A DNA stretch of 64,000 nucleotides from assembly GCF_018449695.1 (NCBI RefSeq), contig NZ_JAAVUY010000006.1, positions 248,001 through 312,000 on the forward strand, in the 5' to 3' direction. The stretch's first letter is position 1. Every line of letters begins with the position of its first letter. This document shows positions 24,819 to 32,935 of the stretch, in pieces. The notes below the pieces were generated by a model. That model did no database searches, was not told the DNA's origin, and was given only the letters and a program-made list of their open reading frames with translations. The position numbers were made by a program, and so were the translations under genes. Source of the DNA: Bradyrhizobium sp. dw_411 (lineage in GTDB: Bacteria; Pseudomonadota; Alphaproteobacteria; Rhizobiales; Xanthobacteraceae).

Positions 24819-25439
24819 ATGAGTGATCGTTGCGCCCCCCTGGTCCCGTCCCGGATCGCCGCGCTGGCGGCGCTGTCGTTGCTGCTGTCACCGCACGTCG
24901 CAACCTCCGTCCTTGCACAGCAACGCGTTGAACCCGGCGCGGCTGCGGACGGCAAATCGGCAATCGCGCCGCATGGCGAACGCAAGGCCGTGCGCGAGAT
25001 CAAGTATGGCGACTGGCAGAAATTCTGCTTCGACACGCCTGGGAGCAATAATACAGTGTGCCGCACCTCGATCGCCGGCACGTGGGATACCGGACAATCA
25101 GCAGTGCGCGCCGATCTGATCGAGCGCGAAGGCGAAGCCAAGGCGCGGCTGCAACTCTTTCTGCCCGTCGGCCTCTATTTGCCCGCCGGCGTAAAGCTGA
25201 CGGTGGATCGGGGCAAGCCATACCAGCTCCCCTATGTCTGGTGCATGACGAATACCTGCATCGCCGGCAGTGTCGCCGACCCGCAACTGGTCCAGGACAT
25301 GGAGAGTGGAGAGAAGCTCACGCTTGAAATCGTCGATTCCAGCGTGCAGACCCTCAGCACCTCGCTGCCGCTCAATCAGTTTGCGACTGTTCGCAAGGCC
25401 GCGCCAGCCCGGACATTTCAGCAAGACCTCGACGAATGA
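24819..25439 (+). CDS. Invasion-associated locus B (IalB) family protein
   Basis: 206 residues. Signal peptide (to about 33), then the IalB fold: YGDWQKFCFDTPGSNNTVCRTS, RLQLFLPVGLYLPAGVKLTVDRG, PYVWCMTNTCIAGS. The four Cys are conserved family positions. IalB proteins are periplasmic or outer-membrane proteins linked to invasion in Bartonella; in free-living alphaproteobacteria the role is unknown. Second gene after the secreted hydrolase. Confidence 0.82.
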   Translation: MSDRCAPLVPSRIAALAALSLLLSPHVATSVLAQQRVEPGAAADGKSAIAPHGERKAVREIKYGDWQKFCFDTPGSNNTVCRTSIAGTWDTGQSAVRADLIEREGEAKARLQLFLPVGLYLPAGVKLTVDRGKPYQLPYVWCMTNTCIAGSVADPQLVQDMESGEKLTLEIVDSSVQTLSTSLPLNQFATVRKAAPARTFQQDLDE

Positions 25440-25445
25440 CGTGTC

Positions 25446-25853
25446 CTAGACGCGGCCGGCGGAAACCCGCGCGATCGGCTCGATCAGCGAGTTCGCAACG
25501 AAGGGCTTGGTGAGATAGGCGAGGCATCCGGCTGCCATCGCCGCCGTGCGCGTCTTGGGGTTATCGTTGCCCGTGATGAAAATCACGGGAAGCGACATGC
25601 CGGCCACCTTCAGGCGATCACACACCCTGATCCCGGAGTCGTCGCCAAGATTGATATCAAGAACGACGCAAATTGCCTGCTCGAAATTGTCATGTTTTTG
25701 AAAGGCCTCGGCCGACGGGAACAGCACACTGTCATAGCCGTTGGCGCTCAACAGCCGCTTGACGCTCCTGAGTATGCCAGGATCGTCATCAACCACGAAC
25801 ACCGTTTTCTGTTTCGACAAGGTTGCTGGTCCTGCGCTGCCGATCGAAGTCAC
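25446..25853 (-). CDS. Receiver-only response regulator
   Basis: About 135 residues, essentially one receiver domain. It has the acidic triplet in VFVVDDDPG, the phospho-acceptor Asp in CVVLDINLGD, the Thr in VIFITGN and the Lys in YLTKPF. No output domain follows, so it probably acts by phosphotransfer or protein contact, like CheY/DivK-type regulators. The start is uncertain: GTG at 25853 or TTG at 25820 (MSKQKTVFVV). The frame stays open to 25988, but that would cover the TTGTCC palindrome. Neighbour of the FixJ-like regulator on the same strand. Confidence 0.8.
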   Translation of the reverse strand: MTSIGSAGPATLSKQKTVFVVDDDPGILRSVKRLLSANGYDSVLFPSAEAFQKHDNFEQAICVVLDINLGDDSGIRVCDRLKVAGMSLPVIFITGNDNPKTRTAAMAAGCLAYLTKPFVANSLIEPIARVSAGRV

Positions 25854-25972
25854 CGGAACTGGCCGCCGCGCATAAAGGCCGCAAGGCCGCCAGAGGTTCC
25901 AAAATTTTCGAGGTGGCCCATCGCCTGGAATAGCTCTTACACTTAAGTAGGCCAAAACAGGCTGAATTCCAA

Positions 25973-25988
25973 TTGTCCTAAAGGACAA
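25973..25988. promoter_or_regulatory. Palindromic operator TTGTCC-N4-GGACAA, copy 1
   Basis: TTGTCCTAAAGGACAA is a perfect 6+6 dyad, 120 bases upstream of the receiver-only gene start at 25853. The same dyad recurs at 27074. About 25 bases closer to the gene (about 25942-25951), CTTAAGTAGG resembles the FixJ-type motif GTAMGTAG. Function is inferred. Confidence 0.55.
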
Positions 25989-26037
25989 CGGGCCTTATCC
26001 CAAGGGGATATTGCCGCTCCCTTCGAATGGAGCCGAT

Positions 26038-26691
26038 CTAGCTCGAACGGCTATCGCTCGCGTCCGCCACCATGCCGAGCCGCTCGGCAATCGAGACCAG
26101 TTCGGCCAGAGTCTGCACCTTCATCTTTTCCATGACCCGGTGGCGGTGCGCCTTGATGGTACGCTCCGTCGCCCCCAACTGGTGTCCAATCTGCTTGTTG
26201 ATCTTGCCCTGCACGACCAGATCGAAGACCTGATACTCTCGTGGTGTCAGGGTCGCCAGCAATTCACGGAAGCCATCCAGTTTATCCTTCAGTCTGCGCG
26301 AAGATTCGTGACGCGTGATCGCCTTGCCGATCGCGCGGAGAAGTTCTTCCGAAGAAATCGGCTTGGTCAGAAAATCCTCTGCGCCGGCCTTGATTGTACG
26401 CACCGTGGTTGGCACATCGGCATGGCCGGTTAGAAAGATGATAGGCAGCGTCGAGCCGAGTTCGGTCAAACGTTCCTGCAAATCAGGACCGTTCAATCCG
26501 GGGATTTTGACATCGAGAAGAATGCAGCCGACCTGGCGCTCGTCAGGCATATGATCCAGCAACTGCTGCGCCGATCGGTAAGGCTCGACCTCGTAACCGG
26601 CAATTTTCAGACGGCGCTCGATCGCGCTCCGAAACGACGCATCGTCATCGACGACATGAACGATACCCGGCCCGCCCGTCGCTGCTCCCAC
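26038..26691 (-). CDS. FixJ-like response regulator
   Basis: 217 residues from GTG at 26691, which has AGGAGG at the proper distance. Receiver domain at 1-125: acidic VVDDD (15-17), phospho-acceptor Asp60 (CILLDVKIPG), Thr88, Lys110. A LuxR/FixJ-type HTH follows at about 147-210 (LTPREYQVFDLVVQGKINKQIG...ERTIKAHRHRVMEKM). FixJ/NarL-family regulators are activated by FixL-class kinases and bind DNA as phosphorylated dimers. No kinase gene is adjacent; the orphan kinase at 37462 is a candidate partner. It is divergent from the FixK-like gene, as a FixJ > FixK cascade would predict. Confidence 0.88.
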   Translation of the reverse strand: MGAATGGPGIVHVVDDDASFRSAIERRLKIAGYEVEPYRSAQQLLDHMPDERQVGCILLDVKIPGLNGPDLQERLTELGSTLPIIFLTGHADVPTTVRTIKAGAEDFLTKPISSEELLRAIGKAITRHESSRRLKDKLDGFRELLATLTPREYQVFDLVVQGKINKQIGHQLGATERTIKAHRHRVMEKMKVQTLAELVSIAERLGMVADASDSRSS

Positions 26692-27226
26692 TTGCTTCAA
26701 GCCTCCTGTTGGCTGGCCGCAAATATCATTACGAGCGTGTATCGGCGAAAATGTGGACGCGATAACGCACGGGGGCAATCCGCCCCATTGTCGCACCGAC
26801 CGTCGCAGGGCGCTACCCCCTCCTGACACCCGCCAGCGCCGTTGCCAGATCAGTACCGCACAGGTCTGAAATCAGTCGATTTGACCCACTTTGCGAGCAT
26901 TTTATGAAAATCTTGCTCGACGAAATCCGCCGCAACCATTGCTGTGGATGCTAGTATTGGTTCCGGCCGTGCAGGGCTTTCCAGATCGCCGGTGCTCGTC
27001 CCGCTCAGTCGGCCCGACACAGAAGACCACGGCGTGGGAAGTACGGCGCCATACCAGCCGTCCCGCGCGGGCATTGTCCTAAGGGACAATGCCCTTCTAG
27101 CCAATAGCCCGCGATGCAGGCGCCGCCGTATGAATGGTCCCGGACGATGAGCCATTATAGTTCGGACGATTAAGGTCAAGACAGTTACGCATCCGGCAAA
27201 GAGTGATTCAAACGGGGATGTGATCC
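26692..27226. other. Regulatory intergenic region, FixJ-like / FixK-like
   Basis: 535 bases between divergent regulator genes. Frames crossing it lack ribosome sites and protein-like composition. The main structure is the long palindrome at 27069-27094. A further AT-rich stretch around 26897-26920 (GAGCATTTTATGAAAATC) could hold a promoter. No FixK-type box was seen here. Confidence 0.5.
27069..27094. promoter_or_regulatory. Palindromic operator TTGTCC-N4-GGACAA, copy 2 (extended)
   Basis: The core TTGTCCTAAGGGACAA (27074-27089) is extended to 11-base arms, GGGCATTGTCC and GGACAATGCCC, around TAAG. It is 138 bases upstream of the FixK-like start and about 380 from the FixJ-like start. The same core is found at 25973 and, with one mismatch, at 39671. 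Extended symmetry with a fixed N4 spacer argues for a dimeric regulator site rather than a terminator; no T-run follows on either strand. Confidence 0.6.
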
Positions 27227-27898
27227 ATGTTTGTCAATCTCAATGGCAACCGCGTCCATAAGACAAGATTTCTCGGTGAGCTTGGCAACCTGCCCCAATC
27301 CGAACTCGTCTTGAACGAATTCAAATATCGTCGTGGCTCCGAGATTTTTGGCGAGTCGGAACCCGCCGAATACGTCTATCAAGTCGCGGACGGAGCGGTG
27401 CGAAGTTACAAGCTCCTCTCCGACGGACGCCGGCAAATTGGCGCATTCCACCTGCCGGGTGATATTTTCGGGCTTGAGAACGGTGGCGTCCACCGCTTCA
27501 CCGCAGAAGCAATCGTCAACACCACAGTGCGCCTGGTGAAGCGCGTCAGCCTGGCGCATGTCGCGGAGCAGGATGTGACGGTAGCTCACGACCTGCTCAA
27601 CATGACGGCCATCAACCTGCAGCACGCCGAGGATCACATGCTGCTGCTGGGACGCAAAACGTCGCTCGAACGCGTGGCGGCGTTTCTCCTGGAAATGGAC
27701 CGGCGTCTGACGGCCGCGGGCGTCATGGCACTGCCGATGTGCCGTCGCGACATCGCCGACTATCTCGGGCTCACGCTGGAAACGGTATCCCGCGCGCTGT
27801 CTGTGCTGCATGACAAGGGCATATTGGGATTCCTCGGCCAAACCCAGCGGCAAATCGTCCTGCTGGACCGGCCCAAGCTCGCGGAGCTCGATCTCTAG
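27227..27898 (+). CDS. FixK-like Crp/FNR family regulator
   Basis: 223 residues. A cyclic-nucleotide-binding-like beta-roll (about 25-110), a dimer helix (about 120-160) and a winged HTH (170-223). The recognition helix LTLETVSRALSVL carries Glu185, Ser188 and Arg189, the E-x-x-S-R set that reads TTGAT half-sites. The N-terminal and central cysteines that hold the Fe-S cluster in FNR are absent (the only Cys is in PMCRRD at 172), so it is FixK-type, controlled by its synthesis. It is the natural candidate to bind the many TTGAT-N4-ATCAA boxes in this window. Symbol withheld because several FixK paralogs exist in these genomes. Confidence 0.9.
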   Translation: MFVNLNGNRVHKTRFLGELGNLPQSELVLNEFKYRRGSEIFGESEPAEYVYQVADGAVRSYKLLSDGRRQIGAFHLPGDIFGLENGGVHRFTAEAIVNTTVRLVKRVSLAHVAEQDVTVAHDLLNMTAINLQHAEDHMLLLGRKTSLERVAAFLLEMDRRLTAAGVMALPMCRRDIADYLGLTLETVSRALSVLHDKGILGFLGQTQRQIVLLDRPKLAELDL

Positions 27899-28017
27899 CT
27901 CAAGCGCGGACGAATTGAACGGTGCGTCCCCGAAGATCTCTTCGCGGACCTCGAAGACCAGCGCGGGCGACCAGCCGAACAACAGGACGCTGTTCATCGC
28001 CGCCATCGGCGCTCCCC

Positions 28018-28031
28018 TTGACCCAAATCAA
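28018..28031. promoter_or_regulatory. FixK/FNR-type box (TTGACCCAAATCAA)
   Basis: TTGAC-N4-ATCAA, 110 bases upstream of the CoA-transferase operon start at 28142. One base from the symmetric consensus. Confidence 0.65.
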
Positions 28032-28141
28032 AGCTCACCTTTCCGCAGGCCGAAGACTGCGGCAGGCCCAAGACTGCCGAAAGCTCAACACTGCCGCAAG
28101 CTCAAGCCTGCCGCCGACGTGCAAGCACACCGGAGCCCGCC

Positions 28142-28789
28142 ATGAAAGCCGTTTCCGCCGAGGAAGCCGTCGCGATGATTCCCAATGGCGCGACCGTGAT
28201 GGTCGGCGGTTTCATGGGCGTCGGCACGCCAGAGCGGCTGCTCGACGAACTGGTACGTCAAAGGAAGAGCCATCTCTCCATCATCGCCAACGACGCCGCC
28301 GTTCCTGGCAGGGGCCTCGGCAAGCTGTTCGATGCGGAGCTCGTATCGACGATTATGGCAAGCCACATCGGACTGAACCCCAAGGTGCAGCAGCAGATGA
28401 TGGCCAAGACGATCGAAGTCACCCTGATGCCGCAGGGGACGCTGGTGGAACGAATTCGCTGCGGCGGTTGCGGCCTCGGCGGGGTGCTGACGCCGACCGG
28501 AGCCGGCACGATCGTCGAAGAAGGAAAGCAGCAGATCGAGATCGACGGCAAGCATTTCCTGCTGGAGACCGCGTTGCGTTCCCAATTTGCGCTGGTGCAC
28601 GCCTTCCTGGCCGATTATCTCGGCAACCTCTCCTACGCCCTCACCGCGCGCAACTTCAATCCGGTCATGGCCATGGCGGCCGACACCGTCATCGTCACCG
28701 CGGAGCACATCGTTCCTGTCGGAGTGATCTCCCCCGACCACGTCGTGACCCCGGCCCCACTCGTCGATTATCTCGTTACCAATGGGTGA
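28142..28789 (+). CDS. 3-oxoacid CoA-transferase, subunit A
   Basis: 215 residues, a full alpha subunit of the two-subunit acetate/acetoacetate (AtoDA/ScoAB) CoA-transferase family. Motif GATVMVGGFMGVGTPERLLDEL is the CoA-binding glycine-rich start; RCGGCGLGGVLTPTG and DTVIVTAEHIVPVG are family segments. With subunit B it moves CoA between acyl-CoA and a free acid, such as acetoacetate, butyrate or acetate. The next gene starts four bases after the stop. Under a FixK-type box, it may help balance acyl-CoA pools when the TCA cycle is slow. Confidence 0.88.
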   Translation: MKAVSAEEAVAMIPNGATVMVGGFMGVGTPERLLDELVRQRKSHLSIIANDAAVPGRGLGKLFDAELVSTIMASHIGLNPKVQQQMMAKTIEVTLMPQGTLVERIRCGGCGLGGVLTPTGAGTIVEEGKQQIEIDGKHFLLETALRSQFALVHAFLADYLGNLSYALTARNFNPVMAMAADTVIVTAEHIVPVGVISPDHVVTPAPLVDYLVTNG

Positions 28790-28793
28790 AGCC

Positions 28794-29444
28794 ATGGATC
28801 CCCAAACCATTATCGCGAAACGCGTCGCCCAGGAGCTTCGTGCGGGGAACCTGGTCAATCTCGGCATCGGGATTCCTACTCTGGTCGCGAACTATGTGCC
28901 GCCTGGACTCAATGTATTCTTTCAATCGGAGAACGGCCTGATCGGCACCGGGCCAATCCCGGAACAGGGCATGGCGCATCCCCTGCTGACCGATGCGGGC
29001 GGCCGGCCGATCAGTGCGCTGCCGGGCGCCTCGACCTTCGACAGCGCGATGTCGTTCGCCCTGATCCGCGGCGGCCATGTCGACGTCACGGTGCTCGGCG
29101 GACTGCAGGTCGACGCCAGTGGACATCTCGCCAATTGGATGATCCCCGGCAAGATGGTGCCAGGCATGGGCGGAGCGATGGACCTCGCGAGCGGCGCCAA
29201 GCGCGTCATCGTCGCAATGCAGCACGCCGCAAAGGGCAAGTCGAAAATCGTCCAGAAGTGCGGACTGCCTCTGACCTCGGCGCGGCCGGTCGATCTCGTC
29301 GTCACCGACATGGCGGTGATGGGTTTTGACGGCGGCAAGATCACGCTGATTGAAACCGCGCCCGGCGTCAGCGTGGCGGAAGTGATGGCGGTGACCGAAG
29401 CCGAACTCGCGGTTCCGGACAAGGTCCCCGAAATGAAGATTTGA
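28794..29444 (+). CDS. 3-oxoacid CoA-transferase, subunit B
   Basis: 216 residues, the beta subunit. The catalytic glutamate is Glu46 in VFFQSENGLIGTGP, which forms the glutamyl-CoA intermediate. LVNLGIGIPTLVANYVPP and GGHVDVTVLGGLQVDASGHLANWMIPGKMV are hallmarks. ATG at 28794 chosen; an in-frame ATG at 28782 would overlap subunit A's stop. Translationally close to subunit A and followed 23 bases later by the MaoC gene, so all three are probably one operon. Confidence 0.88.
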   Translation: MDPQTIIAKRVAQELRAGNLVNLGIGIPTLVANYVPPGLNVFFQSENGLIGTGPIPEQGMAHPLLTDAGGRPISALPGASTFDSAMSFALIRGGHVDVTVLGGLQVDASGHLANWMIPGKMVPGMGGAMDLASGAKRVIVAMQHAAKGKSKIVQKCGLPLTSARPVDLVVTDMAVMGFDGGKITLIETAPGVSVAEVMAVTEAELAVPDKVPEMKI

Positions 29445-29467
29445 CGTCGGTCCGGAGGGTCGCAACC

Positions 29468-29926
29468 ATGCGGGTATTCAACGGCTTTGACGAGATCAAA
29501 TCGGCTGTCGGCGCCGAAGTGGGTACCAGTGACTGGATCGAGATCACACAGGATCGCATCAACAAATTTGCCGAAGCGACCTGCGACGAACAATGGATTC
29601 ACGTCGATCAGGACCGCGCGAAACAGGAATTGCCCGGCGGCCAAACAATCGCCCACGGGCTGCTCTCGCTCAGCCTCGCGCCCATGTTCTTGCGCTCGGT
29701 CATGGGCCTCAAGGGGCTGAAGACCACGCTGAACTATGGTGCCGATCGCATCCGCTATCTTGCGCCGGTGCCGGCGGGATCACGATTGCGCGGCCGCACC
29801 ACCATTGCCGAAGTCGAAGACGTGCCGCCCGAGGGCCTGCGGGTCAATTACCACCTTGTGATTGAAATCGAAGGCGGCAAGCGCCCTGTCTGTGTCGCAG
29901 AGCTGATCGCGCTGCACTTGCGCTGA
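29468..29926 (+). CDS. MaoC-like (R)-specific enoyl-CoA hydratase
   Basis: 152 residues, a single hot-dog domain. The active-site segment is DWIEITQDRINKFAEATCDEQWIHVD with the hydratase Asp/His pair (Asp and His about 5 residues apart), followed by GGQTIAHGLLSLSLAP. Such enzymes hydrate enoyl-CoA to (R)-3-hydroxyacyl-CoA, linking fatty-acid and polyhydroxyalkanoate pools. ATG at 29468 has GGAGG upstream. Last gene of the CoA-transferase operon, converging on fabI. Confidence 0.85.
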   Translation: MRVFNGFDEIKSAVGAEVGTSDWIEITQDRINKFAEATCDEQWIHVDQDRAKQELPGGQTIAHGLLSLSLAPMFLRSVMGLKGLKTTLNYGADRIRYLAPVPAGSRLRGRTTIAEVEDVPPEGLRVNYHLVIEIEGGKRPVCVAELIALHLR

Positions 29927-29938
29927 GCAATTCGAGCA

Positions 29939-30730
29939 TCAATCGATGATGTGATAGCCACCATCAATGTACATCACGCTGCCGGTGATGAGCTTGGCGC
30001 CGTCAAGGGCGAGGAACGCGGTCGCCGCACCCACATCTTCGATGCTGACGAGGCTTCGCGCCGGCGCTTTGGATTGCGCCTTGTCCATCAATTCATCGAA
30101 CTCGGGAATTCCGGACGCCGCGCGGGTCGCCAGCGGCCCCGGCGAGATCGCGTGAACCCGGATGCCCTTCGGTCCGACTTCGGCGGCGATGTAGCGCACG
30201 GCAGCTTCCAGCGCCGCCTTGGCGACACCCATCACGTTATAATTCTGCACGACCATCTGACTGCCGTAATAGGTCATCGTGAACATGGTGCCGCCGCGCT
30301 TCATCAAAGGTTCGGCAAGATGCGCCATCCGCATGAAGGACCAGCAGGACACATCCATCGTTTTCAGAAACCCGTCGCGCGGAACATCGATAACGCGGCC
30401 ATGCAACGCTTCCTTCGGCGAAAACGCGATCGAATGCAGCAGGAAATCGAGCTGGCCCCACTCCTTCTTGATGTGGTCGAATACCTGTTCCATCTGCCCT
30501 TCGAGCATGACGTCGAGCGGCAGGAAGATCGGCGCCTCGAGTTCCTTCGCGAGGGGCTCGACGTGCTTCTTTGCACGGTCGTTCAGATAGGTCACAGCGA
30601 GCTCCGCTCCCAGCGCGCGAAAGGCCTTGGCGCAACCCCACGCGATCGATTGATCGTTGGCGATGCCCACGATCAGGCCCTTGCGGCCCTTGAGAGCGAC
30701 TTTGGTCTCTGGAAATACCGGGATGTTCAT
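29939..30730 (-). CDS. fabI: Enoyl-ACP reductase (NADH), FabI type
   Basis: 263 residues. NAD-binding [15 protein letters not shown], catalytic Tyr-x6-Lys in [23 protein letters not shown] (Tyr and Lys of the SDR-type FabI site), and [12 protein letters not shown]. It reduces enoyl-ACP in fatty-acid synthesis. Start at 30730 overlaps the ackA stop by four bases (ATGA). As last gene of an operon with DUF3141, Pta and AckA it is probably an extra FabI copy for this island rather than the housekeeping one; that cannot be tested from the window. Confidence 0.88.
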   Translation of the reverse strand: MNIPVFPETKVALKGRKGLIVGIANDQSIAWGCAKAFRALGAELAVTYLNDRAKKHVEPLAKELEAPIFLPLDVMLEGQMEQVFDHIKKEWGQLDFLLHSIAFSPKEALHGRVIDVPRDGFLKTMDVSCWSFMRMAHLAEPLMKRGGTMFTMTYYGSQMVVQNYNVMGVAKAALEAAVRYIAAEVGPKGIRVHAISPGPLATRAASGIPEFDELMDKAQSKAPARSLVSIEDVGAATAFLALDGAKLITGSVMYIDGGYHIID

Positions 30731-31938
30731 GACGCTCTCTCTTTTGCCTGGGTGGACCGGCGCCCGCTCCACAGCAGCGACAGCGTGTGCTGCGCGATCA
30801 TCAGTTCTTCATCGGTCGGCACGACATACACCGGCGTCGTACCCGGCCGCGATATCAGGAGCGCGTGCCGCCCGTTCTCCATCGGATCGAGCACAACCCC
30901 GAGCCATCCGAGCCGCTCGGCAATGCGCGCACGGATGCTGACAGAATTCTCGCCGATGCCGGCAGTGAAGACCAAAGCGTCCAAACCTTGCAGCGCAGCC
31001 GCCAGCATCCCGACCTGGAGCGCTGCCCGGTAAATGAAATATTCGACGGCGAAGGCCGCGCTCGGGTCCGGGCTCGCCTGCAGCTCCCGCATGTCATTGC
31101 TAACCCCCGAGAGGCCCTTCAGCCCGCAATCGCGGTAAAGGAAGTTCTGCGCCTCCGCAGGCGACATTCCCTTGACCAAAATCAGATAGAGAATCACGCC
31201 CGGATCGATCTGTCCCGCCCTCGTCCCCATCGGCAGTCCGTCAAGGGCCGTAAATCCCATTGTGCTTTCGATGCTGCGTCCACCGTGGATGGCGCACATC
31301 GACGCCCCACTGCCGAGGTGAGCGACGATCACGCGGCCCGTTGCGATCTCGGGCGCTACCCTGGGAAGCGCTTTGGCGATGTACTCATACGACAATCCGT
31401 GAAAGCCATAGCGCCGCACACCTTCTTCGTGCAGCCGTCGCGGGATCGCATAGAAATCGGCAAGGTCGTCATGATCGCGGTGAAAAGCGGTATCAAAGCA
31501 GGCAACCTGCGGAAGGTTGGGCAGATTTGCCAGCAGCGACCGCATAGGCGCCAGATTATAGGGCTGATGCAGCGGGGCCAGCGCCGTATAGCGCTCCAGG
31601 CGGGTCACAACGCCGTGGTCGATCAGCACCGGCCGGTCATAATCGGGGCCGCCGTGAACCACCCTGTGTCCGACCGCCAACGGAGTGATTTGCATCTCGT
31701 CCCGTAGCCACGCGGCACCCACTTGCAGCGCTTCCGAGACGTCGGGAATGCTCTCGATGGGATATGCCCGGTCCGCCAGCGCTTGCCCCGCGGCGTCGGT
31801 CGCGCGCAATCGGGGGCGACTGCCGATGCCGTCCATTTGGCCCTTGATCTGCCGGCGCAACCGCCCATCGCCATCGACCGCGAAGACCTGAAACTTGACG
31901 CTCGAGGAACCTGCGTTGACGACGAGGATCGTATCCAT
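30727..31938 (-). CDS. ackA: Acetate kinase
   Basis: 403 residues, normal length. [14 protein letters not shown] at the N-terminus, [55 protein letters not shown] and [35 protein letters not shown] are the acetate kinase signatures; [13 protein letters not shown] is the late ATP motif. It makes ATP from acetyl (or another short acyl) phosphate. Coupled to fabI downstream (ATGA) and five bases after the phosphotransacetylase gene. Under FixK-type control this is substrate-level ATP formation at low oxygen. Confidence 0.93.
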   Translation of the reverse strand: MDTILVVNAGSSSVKFQVFAVDGDGRLRRQIKGQMDGIGSRPRLRATDAAGQALADRAYPIESIPDVSEALQVGAAWLRDEMQITPLAVGHRVVHGGPDYDRPVLIDHGVVTRLERYTALAPLHQPYNLAPMRSLLANLPNLPQVACFDTAFHRDHDDLADFYAIPRRLHEEGVRRYGFHGLSYEYIAKALPRVAPEIATGRVIVAHLGSGASMCAIHGGRSIESTMGFTALDGLPMGTRAGQIDPGVILYLILVKGMSPAEAQNFLYRDCGLKGLSGVSNDMRELQASPDPSAAFAVEYFIYRAALQVGMLAAALQGLDALVFTAGIGENSVSIRARIAERLGWLGVVLDPMENGRHALLISRPGTTPVYVVPTDEELMIAQHTLSLLWSGRRSTQAKERAS

Positions 31939-31943
31939 AGCGG

Positions 31944-32909
31944 TTACGCCGCCGCTGCCGCACGCCGGCGCCGCGCGTCGGCATAGAGCGCCGCGACCGC
32001 GCAGGAAGCCATGCGGGCCCGCGGCGAATCCGCGCGCGAAGTCAGCACGATCGGAACGCGCGCGCCGAGCACGATGCCGGCGCCATCGGCTTTGGCGAAG
32101 TAGGCGAGGTTCTTCGCCAGCATGTTGCCCGACTCGAGATCAGGCACCACCAGAATCTGGGCACGGCCCGCGACTTCCGACTTGATTCCCTTGATCCTCG
32201 CCGCCTCGATGTCGACCGCGTTGTCGAATGCGAGCGGGCCGTCGAGCAGTCCTCCGGTGATCTGGCCGCGATCCGCCATCTTGCAGAGCGCCGCGGCCTC
32301 GATCGTGGATGGAATCTTCGAGGTAACGGTCTCGACCGCGGACAGGATCGCAACCCTTGGCAGCGCGCCGAATCCGGTCTGGGTGAACAGGTCGATCGCA
32401 TTTTGGATGATGTCGCGCTTACAATCGAGATCCGGGAAAATATTGATCGCGGCATCGGTGACGAACACCGTTTCCGCATACGCCGGCACATCCATCACGA
32501 ATACATGGCTGATGCGCCGCTCCGTGCGCAATCCCGGCTTTGCGGTCACGCTTCGCATCAGTTCATCGGTGTGAAGGCTTCCCTTCATCAGCATTTCGCC
32601 TTTGGATTCATGGATCAGTTCGACGGCTCTCGCGGCTGCCGCCTCGCTGTGGGGTGCGTCAACGACTTCATAGTTGCTGATGTCAATGCCGTGCCGGGAT
32701 GCGGTATCCCTGATCTTCGACACCGGGCCGACCAGGATCGGCTTGATCAACCCCGCTTTTGCAGCATCGACTGCGCCGCGCAGCGAGCTCTCATCGCAGG
32801 GATGAACCACCAAGGTCACAGCCGGCGGAATCGCCTTGGCCGCCGCGATCAGTCGGTCGTATTTGCTGGATGTCTGATCCGCTGCTGCTTTCGCCGGTTG
32901 CACGCTCAT
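31944..32909 (-). CDS. Phosphate acetyl/butyryltransferase
   Basis: 321 residues, the short phosphate acyltransferase form (Ptb/Pta type) without the DRTGG or MaoC domains. Motifs [43 protein letters not shown] and [16 protein letters not shown] are typical. It swaps CoA for phosphate on acetyl-CoA or a short acyl-CoA. The usual relatives fuse a MaoC hydratase to this domain; here a separate MaoC gene lies in the facing operon. ATG at 32909 has GGAG; the longer frame to 32939 is less likely. Feeds AckA. Confidence 0.88.
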   Translation of the reverse strand: MSVQPAKAAADQTSSKYDRLIAAAKAIPPAVTLVVHPCDESSLRGAVDAAKAGLIKPILVGPVSKIRDTASRHGIDISNYEVVDAPHSEAAAARAVELIHESKGEMLMKGSLHTDELMRSVTAKPGLRTERRISHVFVMDVPAYAETVFVTDAAINIFPDLDCKRDIIQNAIDLFTQTGFGALPRVAILSAVETVTSKIPSTIEAAALCKMADRGQITGGLLDGPLAFDNAVDIEAARIKGIKSEVAGRAQILVVPDLESGNMLAKNLAYFAKADGAGIVLGARVPIVLTSRADSPRARMASCAVAALYADARRRRAAAAA

Positions 32910-32935
32910 CGATAGACTCCTGTCGCAGATAAACG

